This document shows positions 8,709 through 17,803 of a stretch of 64,000 nucleotides of DNA, piece after piece. The position numbers and the translations under genes are program-made. Location: NCBI RefSeq assembly GCF_040545875.1, contig NZ_JBEPMR010000008.1. The stretch is one strand, 5' to 3'. Under the pieces are notes generated by a model. The model did not search any database. It saw only the letters and a list, made by a program, of their open reading frames with translations, and was not told where the DNA came from. How positions within the stretch are numbered: the first letter of the stretch is position 1; the number at the start of each line of letters is the position of its first letter. The stretch comes from Faecalicatena_A orotica. GTDB lineage: Bacteria; Bacillota; Clostridia; Lachnospirales; Lachnospiraceae.

Positions 8709-9356
8709 CTATATTTCTCCGATTGCTTTTGCAATGTCAAGATTACACTTCAGGACATTTACCCTGTCATGTCCAAATACGCCGAGTACCTTACCTTCTG
8801 TATTATTTTCAACAATTTTATCTAACTGTTCTTCACTTAAACCAGTTTCCTCAGCGATAGATGGAATTTGAATTCTGGCTGATTCCGGCGTGATATGCGG
8901 GTCCATCCCGGAACCAGAGGCAGTTAACAGATCAGCCGGAATATCGCCTTTCTTTACATCAGGATTCTGCTTGAGAAACTCTTCTACAGATTTTTCAGCA
9001 CGTTCCTTTAATTCCTCATTGGAAGGGGCAAGGTTGGAACCGCCTGATCCCACTCCTGCGTATGTGCCGTCTTCCTTTTCTTCTTCGGTGTAGGTATTAT
9101 AATTTACCCCTGATATACGGCCCTGGAAATATCTAGGATCGCCGGAGAAGTCCTGTCCGGAGATTGCGGAACCTGCCGCCTCTTCTGGGTCATTCGTATT
9201 TTTTCCGTCCGCGGTAATCAGGCTTCCATTTGCCTGATGCGGAAAGAAGAGCTGCCCTAAACCTGTCAGGGCTGCGGGATATGCAAAGCCACAGACAACA
9301 AGCATCAGGACGGTCAGGACGACAGCGCTTTTTAAGTATTTTAAAAATGATTTCAT
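8709..9356 (-). CDS. kdpC: KdpC subunit of the K+-transporting ATPase
   Basis: 215 residues with one N-terminal membrane helix (about 10-32) and an extracytoplasmic domain with the conserved blocks 'SAISGQDFSGDPRYFQGR', 'LTASGSGMDPHITPESARIQ' and the C-terminal 'VLGVFGHDRVNVLKCNLDI'. KdpC stabilises the KdpA-KdpB complex and raises its ATP affinity. GGGAGGAAG precedes the ATG. It lies 12 bases after kdpB. Confidence 0.96.
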   Translation of the reverse strand: MKSFLKYLKSAVVLTVLMLVVCGFAYPAALTGLGQLFFPHQANGSLITADGKNTNDPEEAAGSAISGQDFSGDPRYFQGRISGVNYNTYTEEEKEDGTYAGVGSGGSNLAPSNEELKERAEKSVEEFLKQNPDVKKGDIPADLLTASGSGMDPHITPESARIQIPSIAEETGLSEEQLDKIVENNTEGKVLGVFGHDRVNVLKCNLDIAKAIGEI

Positions 9357-9368
9357 GAAACTTCCTCC

Positions 9369-11441
9369 CTACATTCCCAGCATCGCCAGAAGCGGTGCTA
9401 CCAAACAGTCAATAATCTTGATACCGGCAAACGGTACAATGATACCGCCAAGTCCATAGATGCCCATATTCTTAAACAGCATCCGTTCTGCGCTCATCGG
9501 TTTGTATTTTACGCCCCGCATTGCAATCGGGATCAGACAAGGTATGATAATTGCATTAAATATAAGAGCCGACAAAATAGCAGACATTGGGGTTGCAAGA
9601 TTCATAATATTAAGCATCTGCATCTGGGGAATCACAAGTGTGAACATTGCCGGAATAATTGCAAAATATTTCGCCACGTCATTTGCAATACTGAAGGTGG
9701 TGAGAGAGCCTCTTGTTATGAGCAGCTGTTTTCCAATTTCCACCACTTCCAGAATTTTTGTCGGGTCAGAGTCCAGATCCACCATATTTGCAGCCTCCTT
9801 AGCTGCTGATGTACCTGAGTTCATCGCAAGCCCTACATCTGCCTGTGCCAGGGCCGGTGCGTCGTTTGTGCCGTCACCGGTCATGGCTACAAGTTTTCCT
9901 TCTGCCTGTTCTTTCTTAATGGCTTCAATCTTATCCTCCGGCCTGCATTCAGCGATAAATCCGTCAACACCGGCTTCTTTTGCTATAGTTGCAGCAGTAA
10001 GCGGGTTGTCACCGGTACACATAATCGTCTTGATACCAATATCTCTTAGTCTCTGGAACCGCTCAACGAGCCCTGGCTTTACCGTATCCTTCAGGTATAT
10101 AACACCATAGATTACACTGTCAGCCTCCACAACAAGCGGAGTACCTCCTAGCGACGCTATGCGCTCGACAATATCATCAAGATCTTCCGGAATTATTCCG
10201 CCCTTTTCAGACACCCGCTCTTTGATCGCATCCGCCGCCCCTTTTCTTATCTTGGAGCCGCTTGCCAGGTTCGCACCTGACATCTTGGACTGTGCCGTGA
10301 ATTCAATGAATTCCAGCTGGTCTGCGGCGCTGTCATCGATTTTGGTGCCTATAGTGCGGGCCAGCTCCACCGTTGATTTTCCTTCCGGCGTAGGGTCACA
10401 CAGGGAGGTCAGAACCGCATAGTCAATCAGATCCTCCTTTGACTTCCCATTCACTGGGTAAAACTCTGCTGCCAGACGGTTCCCGAATGTAATGGTTCCT
10501 GTCTTGTCGAGGATCATTGTATCCACATCTCCGCATGCTTCTACTGCCTTGCCGGACATCGCAATGACATTAAATCTTGTGACACGGTCCATTCCTGCAA
10601 TACCAATCGCCGATAACAGGCCGCCTATAGTAGTAGGAATCAGGCAGACCAGCAGGGCAATCATAGTAGATATCGGAATCTGCACTCCGGAATATGTTGA
10701 GAACGGGTACAGGCAGACTACTACAATTAGAAAAATGATAGTCAGTCCTACAAGCAGTGTATTAAGCGCAATTTCATTCGGTGTCTTCTGGCGTGACGCA
10801 CCTTCTACAAGTGCAATCATTTTATCCAGAAAGGATTCCCCCGGTTTGGAGGTAATCTTTATTTTCAACCAGTCACTTACGACCGTAGTTCCGCCTGTAA
10901 CAGATGAAAAATCTGTCCCTGCTTCCCGGGTGACCGGTGCAGATTCTCCGGTGATCGCTGACTCGTCTACGGAAGCAATTCCTTCGATTACCTCCCCGTC
11001 ATTGGGAATTACTTCACCTGCTTTGACAAGAACAATGTCATCTTTCTTAAGCTGGGAAGCATTCACGGTTGTCTCAGACCCGTCTTTATTGATAAGTCGG
11101 GATTTTGTATCCTGCTTTGTCTTTTTAAGGGAAGCGGCCTGGGCCTTTCCCCGGCCCTCCGCTACAGACTCTGCAAAATTTGCAAATAGTACAGTTATAA
11201 AAAGTATGACACAGACAATTCCATTGTACGTTCTTAAATATCCAAGTGATGCGTCATCGCCGAATATTGTCGGGATAATTGTCATGATAAGAGTCAGAAG
11301 GCAGCCGGCCTCCACAACAAACATAACCGGATTCTTTATCATATATTTTGGATTTAGCTTCTGGAACGCACCAATAATAGAACTTTTTAAAATGTCCCTT
11401 GTCACGAACTTTGATTTTTCTTGTTTCTTAGACATTTTCAT
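9369..11441 (-). CDS. kdpB: KdpB, ATP-hydrolysing subunit of the K+-transporting ATPase
   Basis: 690 residues, normal for KdpB. It is a P-type ATPase with TGES in the actuator domain (near 165), the phosphorylation motif DKTGTIT (near 310), 'MCTGDNPLTA' and the hinge 'MTGDGTNDAPALAQADVGLAM'. It couples ATP hydrolysis to potassium entry through KdpA. The start ATG at 11441 follows AAGGA with five-base spacing. It is within the kdpFABC operon, 23 bases after kdpA. Confidence 0.97.
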   Translation of the reverse strand: MKMSKKQEKSKFVTRDILKSSIIGAFQKLNPKYMIKNPVMFVVEAGCLLTLIMTIIPTIFGDDASLGYLRTYNGIVCVILFITVLFANFAESVAEGRGKAQAASLKKTKQDTKSRLINKDGSETTVNASQLKKDDIVLVKAGEVIPNDGEVIEGIASVDESAITGESAPVTREAGTDFSSVTGGTTVVSDWLKIKITSKPGESFLDKMIALVEGASRQKTPNEIALNTLLVGLTIIFLIVVVCLYPFSTYSGVQIPISTMIALLVCLIPTTIGGLLSAIGIAGMDRVTRFNVIAMSGKAVEACGDVDTMILDKTGTITFGNRLAAEFYPVNGKSKEDLIDYAVLTSLCDPTPEGKSTVELARTIGTKIDDSAADQLEFIEFTAQSKMSGANLASGSKIRKGAADAIKERVSEKGGIIPEDLDDIVERIASLGGTPLVVEADSVIYGVIYLKDTVKPGLVERFQRLRDIGIKTIMCTGDNPLTAATIAKEAGVDGFIAECRPEDKIEAIKKEQAEGKLVAMTGDGTNDAPALAQADVGLAMNSGTSAAKEAANMVDLDSDPTKILEVVEIGKQLLITRGSLTTFSIANDVAKYFAIIPAMFTLVIPQMQMLNIMNLATPMSAILSALIFNAIIIPCLIPIAMRGVKYKPMSAERMLFKNMGIYGLGGIIVPFAGIKIIDCLVAPLLAMLGM

Positions 11442-11464
11442 TTACATCCTTTTCTTAAAATTTG

Positions 11465-13177
11465 CTAATACCATAGTGTCAGATGCTCCGCAACCGGTCC
11501 CAAAGCCAGTGCCGGGAAAAAAGTCAGGGCTGCGAAGATATATACAATAAATACAAGCAATATTGTAAATACTACATTATCCGTACGCATCGTTCCAATT
11601 GAGGCCTTCGTACGTTTCTTGGCAAACAGTGAACCCGCAATTGCAAGCTGTGCGACGATTGCTATATAACGCCCGAAGAACATTACAAGTCCGGCGGTTA
11701 TATTCCAGAAGTAGGTATTGTCACTGAGTCCTTCAAATCCGGAACCGTTATTCGCCGCTGATGAAGAATATTCATATAGTACCTGTGAAAGCCCATGAAA
11801 GCCCGGATTCGTGATTCCTTCCAGACCAGCGGGAACTGCCAAGGCAAGAGCGGAGAATCCAAGAATCAATAACGGGTGTATAATCAGGACAAGTGCTACC
11901 AGCTTCATTTCCTTCCCCTCTATTTTCTTTCCCAGATATTCCGGTGTACGGCCTACCATCAGCCCGCAGATAAATACAGTGAGGATGGCGTACATGAGCA
12001 TGTTCATCAGACCGACACCCTTTCCTCCGAACACACAGTTCAGCATCATATGTAACAAAGGTACCATTCCGCCAAGTGGTGTCAGTGTGTCGTGCATATT
12101 ATTGACTGTACCTGTGGTGAATGACGTAGTGGTAGTCGTAAAGAGTGCTGACTGGTCAATGCCGAACCGCACTTCCTTTCCTTCCATGCTTCCCATATCC
12201 TGGCTGATTCCTGCTGTATCAAGTACCGGATTCCCGGCTTTTTCAGATACAAAGCAGATGGTTAAACCAATGAGGAAGATTACGGACATAGCAGCAAATA
12301 TGGTTCTGCCCTGTTTTCCAAACAGAGGTTCTTTTGCCGTTTTATCTTCTTTTTTCCTGTCCTGACACATCTTGCCGAATGTAAGCACACATGCGCCCGG
12401 AAGAATCATCATAGAGATAAGTTCTATAGTGTTTGTGATAATTGTCGGATTCTCGAACGGTGTGGATGAGTTTGCACCGAGGAATCCGCCTCCGTTGGTT
12501 CCCAGATGTTTAATGATTTCCAGCGCCGCGACCGGTCCCATCGCAAAATCCTGAAGTTTACCAGTTATTGTATTTACTGTAATATTGCCTCCGAATGTTT
12601 CAGGGCATCCCTGCCAGATTAATATCAGGCCGAATATGAGAGACCACGGGAGCAGAATACGTGTTGTTATACGAACCATATCCTCATAAAAATTTCCAAG
12701 ATCCTTGCTTTTGCCGGCAAGTCCCCGTAAAAATGCCATACATGCAGCATATCCGGAAGCAGCAGATGTGAACATCATGAAAATGATAACAAGCATCTGG
12801 CTCAAATAAGAGAGCCCGGATTCCCCGGAATAGTGCTGCAGGTTCGTGTTTGTCATAAAGCTTATAATTGTATTAAATGAAAGGGTTGGTTCCATCCCTT
12901 CTATATGATTGGGGTTTAAAAATAATATATACTGTAATCTTAAAACGAGATAACCCACAAACACCATGACCGCGTTGGTCATCAACAGACTTAATGTATA
13001 ATCCTTCCAATTCATTCCTTTTCTATTTATACGGCAGACTTTATAGATTCTATTATCTACCCTGTCAAAAAAAGGATCTGCAAATGTCTTTTTCTTAACC
13101 GCAATATGGTACATATATCTTCCCATAGGTATAACGGCCAGAATGAAGACTACTAAAGTCAGCGCAATTTGTAACAT
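11465..13177 (-). CDS. kdpA: KdpA, potassium-binding channel-like subunit
   Basis: 570 residues, about ten membrane helices, and the four pore-loop signatures of KdpA, including 'TNLQHYSGESGLSY', 'TNGGGFLGANSSTPFENPT' and 'SSSAANNGSGFEG'. It binds K+ with high affinity and passes it to the KdpB tunnel. The start ATG lies behind GAGGAAAA. kdpF and a further small membrane ORF precede it. Confidence 0.97.
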   Translation of the reverse strand: MLQIALTLVVFILAVIPMGRYMYHIAVKKKTFADPFFDRVDNRIYKVCRINRKGMNWKDYTLSLLMTNAVMVFVGYLVLRLQYILFLNPNHIEGMEPTLSFNTIISFMTNTNLQHYSGESGLSYLSQMLVIIFMMFTSAASGYAACMAFLRGLAGKSKDLGNFYEDMVRITTRILLPWSLIFGLILIWQGCPETFGGNITVNTITGKLQDFAMGPVAALEIIKHLGTNGGGFLGANSSTPFENPTIITNTIELISMMILPGACVLTFGKMCQDRKKEDKTAKEPLFGKQGRTIFAAMSVIFLIGLTICFVSEKAGNPVLDTAGISQDMGSMEGKEVRFGIDQSALFTTTTTSFTTGTVNNMHDTLTPLGGMVPLLHMMLNCVFGGKGVGLMNMLMYAILTVFICGLMVGRTPEYLGKKIEGKEMKLVALVLIIHPLLILGFSALALAVPAGLEGITNPGFHGLSQVLYEYSSSAANNGSGFEGLSDNTYFWNITAGLVMFFGRYIAIVAQLAIAGSLFAKKRTKASIGTMRTDNVVFTILLVFIVYIFAALTFFPALALGPVAEHLTLWY

Positions 13178-13215
13178 GACTTTTTTTCCTCCTGATTTTA
13201 TTTACTTTCATATCT

Positions 13216-13293
13216 TTATAATTTTTCTGGGTGAACAAGTGCATAAAATAAATATGCCGCCATTAACAGAATAACAATTCCCAGTAATATCAT
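13216..13293 (-). CDS. kdpF: KdpF, 25-residue stabilising peptide
   Basis: A 25-residue ORF, one membrane helix with a short polar end ('LFYALVHPEKL' at the C-terminus), which is the recognisable KdpF ending. AAGGAG stands seven bases before the ATG at 13293. KdpF is the accessory lipid-like peptide of the KdpABC complex. It ends 38 bases before kdpA, as in canonical kdpFABC operons. Confidence 0.93.
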   Translation of the reverse strand: MILLGIVILLMAAYLFYALVHPEKL

Positions 13294-13330
13294 TTCGCGT
13301 CTCCTTCCTCTTAGTAGTTCATCTGTCTCG

Positions 13331-13441
13331 CTATTCGTTATTCCCATTGCCTGTATCCACCTGGCTGCTGCACCAGTTGGTGAAAAGCTTCATTAAGCTG
13401 AAGCATACAAACAGTATGGCTATCATAGCCAAATCCATCAT
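13331..13441 (-). CDS. 36-residue small membrane peptide leading the kdp operon
   Basis: A 36-residue ORF with a hydrophobic helix (about residues 4-21) and a short polar tail containing one Cys. GGGAGGA stands six bases before the ATG at 13441, so translation is likely. It lies upstream of kdpF in the same direction. Some Firmicute kdp operons carry a second tiny membrane ORF at this place, but I cannot name a family for it. It could stabilise the pump or respond to kinase signalling (inference). Confidence 0.65.
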   Translation of the reverse strand: MMDLAMIAILFVCFSLMKLFTNWCSSQVDTGNGNNE

Positions 13442-13540
13442 GATAGTTCCTCCCTTCCTCTATTACACAACCTCCTCTACTGGTTCAACAAAAGGATACT
13501 GCGGCTGCCATAAATTAGGTATTAGTAAAGAGGCCGATAA

Positions 13541-13557
13541 AATAAAGATGCTATAAA
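13541..13557 (-). promoter_or_regulatory. Possible KdpE box upstream of kdpFABC
   Basis: On the minus strand TTTATA-N5-TTTATT, embedded in an 11-bp direct repeat of CATCTTTAT. It resembles the E. coli KdpE site (TTTATA-N5-TTTACA). It lies between the terminator of the upstream regulator gene and the first small ORF. It differs from the TCTCACA sites, suggesting that the other KdpE-like regulator works here. Confidence 0.45.
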
Positions 13558-13585
13558 GATGGAAGGCATATAACTGCCGTGGGCA

Positions 13586-13620
13586 TAAAAAAAACAGGCA
13601 TTTAACTGCCTGCTTTTTTG
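13586..13620 (-). terminator. Terminator after the second KdpE-like gene
   Basis: Stem CAGGCA / TGCCTG with a six-base loop, followed on the minus strand by T8 and preceded by A6, so it could work in both directions. It separates the kinase/regulator pair from the kdp structural operon. Confidence 0.85.
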
Positions 13621-13623
13621 TGC

Positions 13624-14322
13624 TTATTCATCTGTTAAACGGTATCCTACTCCGATTTCGGTCAGTATATACCGCGGTTTCGCCGGGCTTTTTTCTATCT
13701 TGCGGCGAAGCCCTGCCATGAGGGCACGCAGCGCCTGTGTATCAGTACCGTAGCCGATACCGTATATTTCTCTTAGAATATACTGGGTTGTAAGTACCTT
13801 GCCGATGTTTTTGAAAAATAGTGCCAGAAGATTGTATTCCAACGGTGTGACATGGATTTCTGATCCATTCAGGTGGACCAGCCTCTTCTCAAAGTCTATT
13901 GATAAATCACCAACGTGTGCTTCCTTTTGTTCTGTATGGCTGCCTGCCTTGTACAGGTGCCGCAGGGCCACCCGGATTCGTGCCATCAGTTCCGTGGCAG
14001 AGAACGGTTTAGTCAGATAGTCATCCGCACCATTGTCCAGAGCCAAAGCCTTCTCTTTATCCTGATCACGGGCCGATACCACAATAATCGGCAGTTCCGA
14101 CCAGCTCCTTACTTTGGTGATTACCTCCATTCCGTCAAAATCCGGTAAACCCAAATCCAACAGCATCAAATCAATCGGCTCTGACACAAGGGTGGAAAGT
14201 GCATTTTGCGCTGTACCAGCGGTTTCCACCTGAAAACCGTCCTGCTTCAACGCATAGCAGATAAAGTTGCGAATTTGTGTATCGTCCTCAACAACTAATA
14301 TTTTTTCATTTCTGAGCGTCAT
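13624..14322 (-). CDS. KdpE-like OmpR-family response regulator (partner of kinase at 14306-15844)
   Basis: 232 residues, a receiver domain (EDD near residue 11, Asp in 'LMLLDLGLPDFDG', Lys in 'LTKPFS') plus a winged-helix domain ending 'LTEIGVGYRLTDE'. It is a clear paralogue of the regulator at 4292-4990 but diverged, notably in the region after the receiver. Its start overlaps the kinase stop by 17 bases. Position just upstream of kdpFABC makes it the natural regulator of the pump. A terminator directly follows. Confidence 0.92.
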   Translation of the reverse strand: MTLRNEKILVVEDDTQIRNFICYALKQDGFQVETAGTAQNALSTLVSEPIDLMLLDLGLPDFDGMEVITKVRSWSELPIIVVSARDQDKEKALALDNGADDYLTKPFSATELMARIRVALRHLYKAGSHTEQKEAHVGDLSIDFEKRLVHLNGSEIHVTPLEYNLLALFFKNIGKVLTTQYILREIYGIGYGTDTQALRALMAGLRRKIEKSPAKPRYILTEIGVGYRLTDE

Positions 14323-15844
14323 CCTGTTTTACCTCCATTGGTAGTGAAAATGAAAATTCGGCGCCGGCCCCGTCTAAACGGTTGCGGGCAGTAATAGTGC
14401 CTCCGTGGGCATTTATAACAGATTCACAGATTGCAAGCCCCAGACCTATGCCACGCTGTGTATCCGTATCTTTTCCGTGTGTCGTATAGAATACCTGAAA
14501 GATGCGGGGAATATCTTTTTCTGCGATGCCGCAGCCGCGGTCTGCCACGGAAAAAACAGCCATATTTTTTCCCTGTTCCACCCATACTGAAACAGTAATA
14601 TCACCTCCGACAGGAGTGTGCTTTACTGCATTGTCCAGAAGATTTACCAGTACTTGTATGATGAGACGGGCGTCCATCGGCACGAGCAGCACATCATCTG
14701 GGATATTTACAGAGATATCGTAGTCGGGGCGGCGTTTTGCCATAATTGCAATTGCACTGCCGATTACTTCCTCAACGGCTTCTTCCTGCTTGTCCAGAAT
14801 CAATTTCCCTTCCTGCAGACGAGTTAAATTTAATATATTTTCAACAAGTGCATGGAGCCAGTCCGCATCTTTAAAGATACCTTCAGCCAGAGAATAACGT
14901 TCATCATTCTTTTCAGTCATGCCCATCAGCATTTCACTGGTTCCCATAATCCCGGAGAGCGGGGTACGAAGGTCATGTGAGATAGCCCGCAAAAGGTTTC
15001 CGCGGTAACGCTCCTGTGTTGCCTCTTCGAGTGAACGGAGTCTTTCCTGAACACTATGGAAGCGGTCCATTGCCATAGCCGTACTTTCTATCATGGTATG
15101 GAGCAGCAGTTTTTGTTCTTCGCTTAACTGCTCATTGATTTCTACAGGAATGCGGACAGTCCCCAGAACAGAATCCTGTCCGTGGATCGGCCAGTCACAA
15201 AATTCTTCCCCTGCATAATAGGACGTGCGGAGATTATCAATGTTGTGTCTCAGTTCGGAACCGTTTTTTATATGGCGGCGTACCAGTTCATGCTCATTTT
15301 TTTGCTGAATATAGCCCGTCTCGGGAATTCCACTTTCATCAAAGCATAAACACGCAGCATGACAGTTAAAAATCTTACTTATGGTATTTACTGCGACATT
15401 TACGATTTCATCTATGTCAGAAGTGGCAGCCAAATGATTAGTAAGCTGGTAAAGGGCAGTAGTTTCTGCTTCCTTTTCTTTCGCCTCTAACGCGTTTTGT
15501 TTAACCTTGGATGTCAGTGCACTGGTTATGATAGACGTCAGCGTCATGATTGCAAAAGTGATAAAGTATGTGGGGTCATTTACTGAAAGGGTAAAATAAG
15601 GGTCAGTAAAAACATAATTAAATGCAGCGGTAGCTGCAATTGTGGCAATAATACCATATACATAACCTTTTGTAAAACGTGCCGTTAGAATAACTGATAA
15701 AATATACACGACAACAATATTTGTTTCCGGAAAACGGAGTGACCGGAACAGCCATCCAGTGACTGTTGCAATTAAGATAAAGCAACACGTAATTAGTGTA
15801 CAGGTAAGAACCTGTGCTTTCCTACTTTCAATTTTTTCGCTCAT
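14306..15844 (-). CDS. Second KdpD C-terminal-type sensor histidine kinase
   Basis: 512 residues from ATG 15844, chosen because AAGGGG lies eight bases upstream. The frame is open for a further 22 codons without a better site. Layout as in the kinase at 4983-6518: four DUF4118 membrane helices (about 15-110), GAF-like domain, HisKA 'AISHDLRTPLSG', and HATPase_c with 'NLLDNAVKHTP', 'DRGCGIAEKD' and GLGLAI. It lacks the KdpD and Usp domains, so it too may depend on the separate kinase-less KdpD. It is preceded by a sigma-A-like promoter and forms an operon with the regulator. Confidence 0.9.
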   Translation of the reverse strand: MSEKIESRKAQVLTCTLITCCFILIATVTGWLFRSLRFPETNIVVVYILSVILTARFTKGYVYGIIATIAATAAFNYVFTDPYFTLSVNDPTYFITFAIMTLTSIITSALTSKVKQNALEAKEKEAETTALYQLTNHLAATSDIDEIVNVAVNTISKIFNCHAACLCFDESGIPETGYIQQKNEHELVRRHIKNGSELRHNIDNLRTSYYAGEEFCDWPIHGQDSVLGTVRIPVEINEQLSEEQKLLLHTMIESTAMAMDRFHSVQERLRSLEEATQERYRGNLLRAISHDLRTPLSGIMGTSEMLMGMTEKNDERYSLAEGIFKDADWLHALVENILNLTRLQEGKLILDKQEEAVEEVIGSAIAIMAKRRPDYDISVNIPDDVLLVPMDARLIIQVLVNLLDNAVKHTPVGGDITVSVWVEQGKNMAVFSVADRGCGIAEKDIPRIFQVFYTTHGKDTDTQRGIGLGLAICESVINAHGGTITARNRLDGAGAEFSFSLPMEVKQDDAQK

Positions 15845-15879
15845 TGTACTTACCCCTTTCAAGCATGCATCCAGATATA

Positions 15880-15907
15880 AGTATAATATCCTTTTCAGGA
15901 AGTACAA
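15880..15907 (-). promoter_or_regulatory. Sigma-A-type promoter for the second kinase/regulator pair
   Basis: On the minus strand TTGTAC-N16-TATACT, 35 bases before the kinase start codon. Confidence 0.55.
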
Positions 15908-15989
15908 CACCTTTTTTAATTTTTATTGGACGGAGGGCCAGATTTTCCTCAATTCTATCACATACATTCCTTAGAAATTTTTAGTTTAT

Positions 15990-17774
15990 CTAAAGGTTCT
16001 TTTTTAAAATTCTCCACAGAGTACTTCTGCTGATACCAAGCCTTTCGGCTGCTTTTGTTTGATTATTATTTTCATCTGTAAGGACTCGTAGCACTATTTG
16101 GTAGGTTATCTCAGAAAGTTTGCCTGACAAATCCAATCCGTCCGTAAGGAGGGACTGGTTGTATTTCTTTGGCTCTTTACTGAGCATGTTTTCAGTATTA
16201 TCCGCAGTAATATAGGGGGTGTTGCAGGTAATGACAAGTTCTCTGACAATGCGTTTGAATTGGGTCAGATTGTTCGGCCAGTCATATTCTTCTAGAATTT
16301 TTATCGCATCAGTTTCAAACCCTGTAATCTGCTTTCCTGTCTGCATATTGACCTCATTGATGTAAAGGCTGCATAAGCTTGGAATATCCGCCAGCCGTTC
16401 CCTGAGTGGAGGTAATCTCAAAGTAAGGCAGGATATGTGACTTGTAAGGTAACTGAAAAAACTATTTGTTTCAGTGTTATTGGTGGAGTTCAATGAAAAT
16501 AGTAGGTAGTTCCTTTTTAAAAGGTTAGAGTATTCGATGAACTCGATAAGTGATTCTACTTGAGGTTTCCCAAGTGCATCAATATTGTTAAAGAAGATTG
16601 TACAGTTATCTTTAAGCAAAGGTGAATCCGGGCTTGTTGTAAAGGTTTTCCAGTATTGAGAGGATACTTTGCCGCACAGAATGGTATATATTGGAAATCC
16701 GTGAAAACGGCTCTCCTGATATAATATAGATGCGGCTTTTGATTTGCCGGTCCCGGGTTCTCCTAGAATAAGAATAGGCTGTGGTGCATTTTGGGCATAT
16801 TGACTGATTGTATGCTTCAGACCGCCAAGGGAATTTGCACTATTGAAATACGCGTTATAAAAGTCTGGGATGTCAGACCCCCCTTCATTGATTTCTATTG
16901 CCCCGCTGTTCATATACTGTGGCATGGGCGAGGACGCAATAAAAATAAAAAGATATTTTTGATTCTGAACTGTCTCTTGTCTGGAAGAAAAAAGGTACAT
17001 TTTATTATTGATATTTTGTTCAGCAGTAAAAGTAGCAGAGCCCCAAAATGTGGTAAGCATTCTGGAAATATATTTAAATACTGCTGTATTTTCATCTGTA
17101 TCATCCATAGAACTATACAGTGTATTATTATTTGAATCGAGTATAATAGCAGTCTCTGGTGAAGATGAAAGTGCCTGTGTAAATATTCTTAACTGTTGTT
17201 TAATGTGCGTGTAGCTTCGGCTCACTTTTAAAGCCTGGTCAAATGCATTTTCAATACTTTCAGTACCGGAAGTAATGAGGATGGCATTGAGCCCAAGGGA
17301 ACGAGAAAGGTTATAGACAATAGTATCACAGAGAATAATCTGGCACTTTTTTTGCTGAAGCCGTTCTAATGTGGTCAGAGCGTGCTCTTTACTGGTTACA
17401 GTAATAATTTCAGATTTGTACCGGAGTAAATCACATAATATTGCTGCACAGGATGTTATGCCTGAAAAACCTACGATAGCGACTGACTTCCCATAACCCT
17501 CTGCAAGTTTAAGACCGCGTAGGATATCATATACAGAAAATGAAATTTCAATGACTGGAATAGTGGTATTTTTAGAAAGCAGCTCCGCAGTTTGACCGCG
17601 GGATATGATAACATCAAAGTTTTTTTTATTCAGGTGTTTTACAATATTAACGCCTTCGTTTAAATCCGCCTCATAGACAGTTAATTCTATCGTGTTTCGT
17701 CTCTTTCCTAAGAGAAGGATTAATTCATACATCCCTCGATATGGTGCAATTGCTAAGATTTTTGTTTTTTCCAT
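15990..17774 (-). CDS. PrpR-N / AAA+ / Fis-type regulator lacking the sigma-54 contact loop
   Basis: 594 residues from ATG 17774 (AAGGGG eight bases upstream; a GTG three codons earlier has no room for a ribosome site). It has a PrpR-N sensor domain (about 1-190), a linker, an AAA+ domain with intact Walker A GEPGTGKS, and a C-terminal Fis-type HTH ('NQTKAAERLGISRSTLWRIL'). The GAFTGA loop is missing and Walker B reads IFFNNID, where an acidic DE pair is expected. It therefore probably does not remodel sigma-54 polymerase and may act like TyrR on ordinary promoters. It is divergent from the threonate-type cluster at 17947-23347, whose effector it likely senses. Confidence 0.87.
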   Translation of the reverse strand: MEKTKILAIAPYRGMYELILLLGKRRNTIELTVYEADLNEGVNIVKHLNKKNFDVIISRGQTAELLSKNTTIPVIEISFSVYDILRGLKLAEGYGKSVAIVGFSGITSCAAILCDLLRYKSEIITVTSKEHALTTLERLQQKKCQIILCDTIVYNLSRSLGLNAILITSGTESIENAFDQALKVSRSYTHIKQQLRIFTQALSSSPETAIILDSNNNTLYSSMDDTDENTAVFKYISRMLTTFWGSATFTAEQNINNKMYLFSSRQETVQNQKYLFIFIASSPMPQYMNSGAIEINEGGSDIPDFYNAYFNSANSLGGLKHTISQYAQNAPQPILILGEPGTGKSKAASILYQESRFHGFPIYTILCGKVSSQYWKTFTTSPDSPLLKDNCTIFFNNIDALGKPQVESLIEFIEYSNLLKRNYLLFSLNSTNNTETNSFFSYLTSHISCLTLRLPPLRERLADIPSLCSLYINEVNMQTGKQITGFETDAIKILEEYDWPNNLTQFKRIVRELVITCNTPYITADNTENMLSKEPKKYNQSLLTDGLDLSGKLSEITYQIVLRVLTDENNNQTKAAERLGISRSTLWRILKKNL

Positions 17775-17803
17775 AACCGTCACCCCTTTTTGATTGTTTT
17801 AAA

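Noticed and set aside
10492..11550. Long open frame on the plus strand opposite kdpB
   Set aside because: No ribosome site and a low-complexity product; it is an antisense shadow of a well-supported gene. The same holds for 9460-10110 and 11811-12365.
13451..13580. Start-less minus-strand frame ending 'LWQPQYPFVEPVEEVV'
   Set aside because: It looks protein-like, but there is no ATG, GTG or TTG with a ribosome site, and it lies over the kdp promoter region.
13442..13585. Possible c-di-AMP (ydaO-type) riboswitch in the kdp leader
   Set aside because: The leader is only about 140 bases and I see no conserved ydaO core; only the KdpE-like box is supported.
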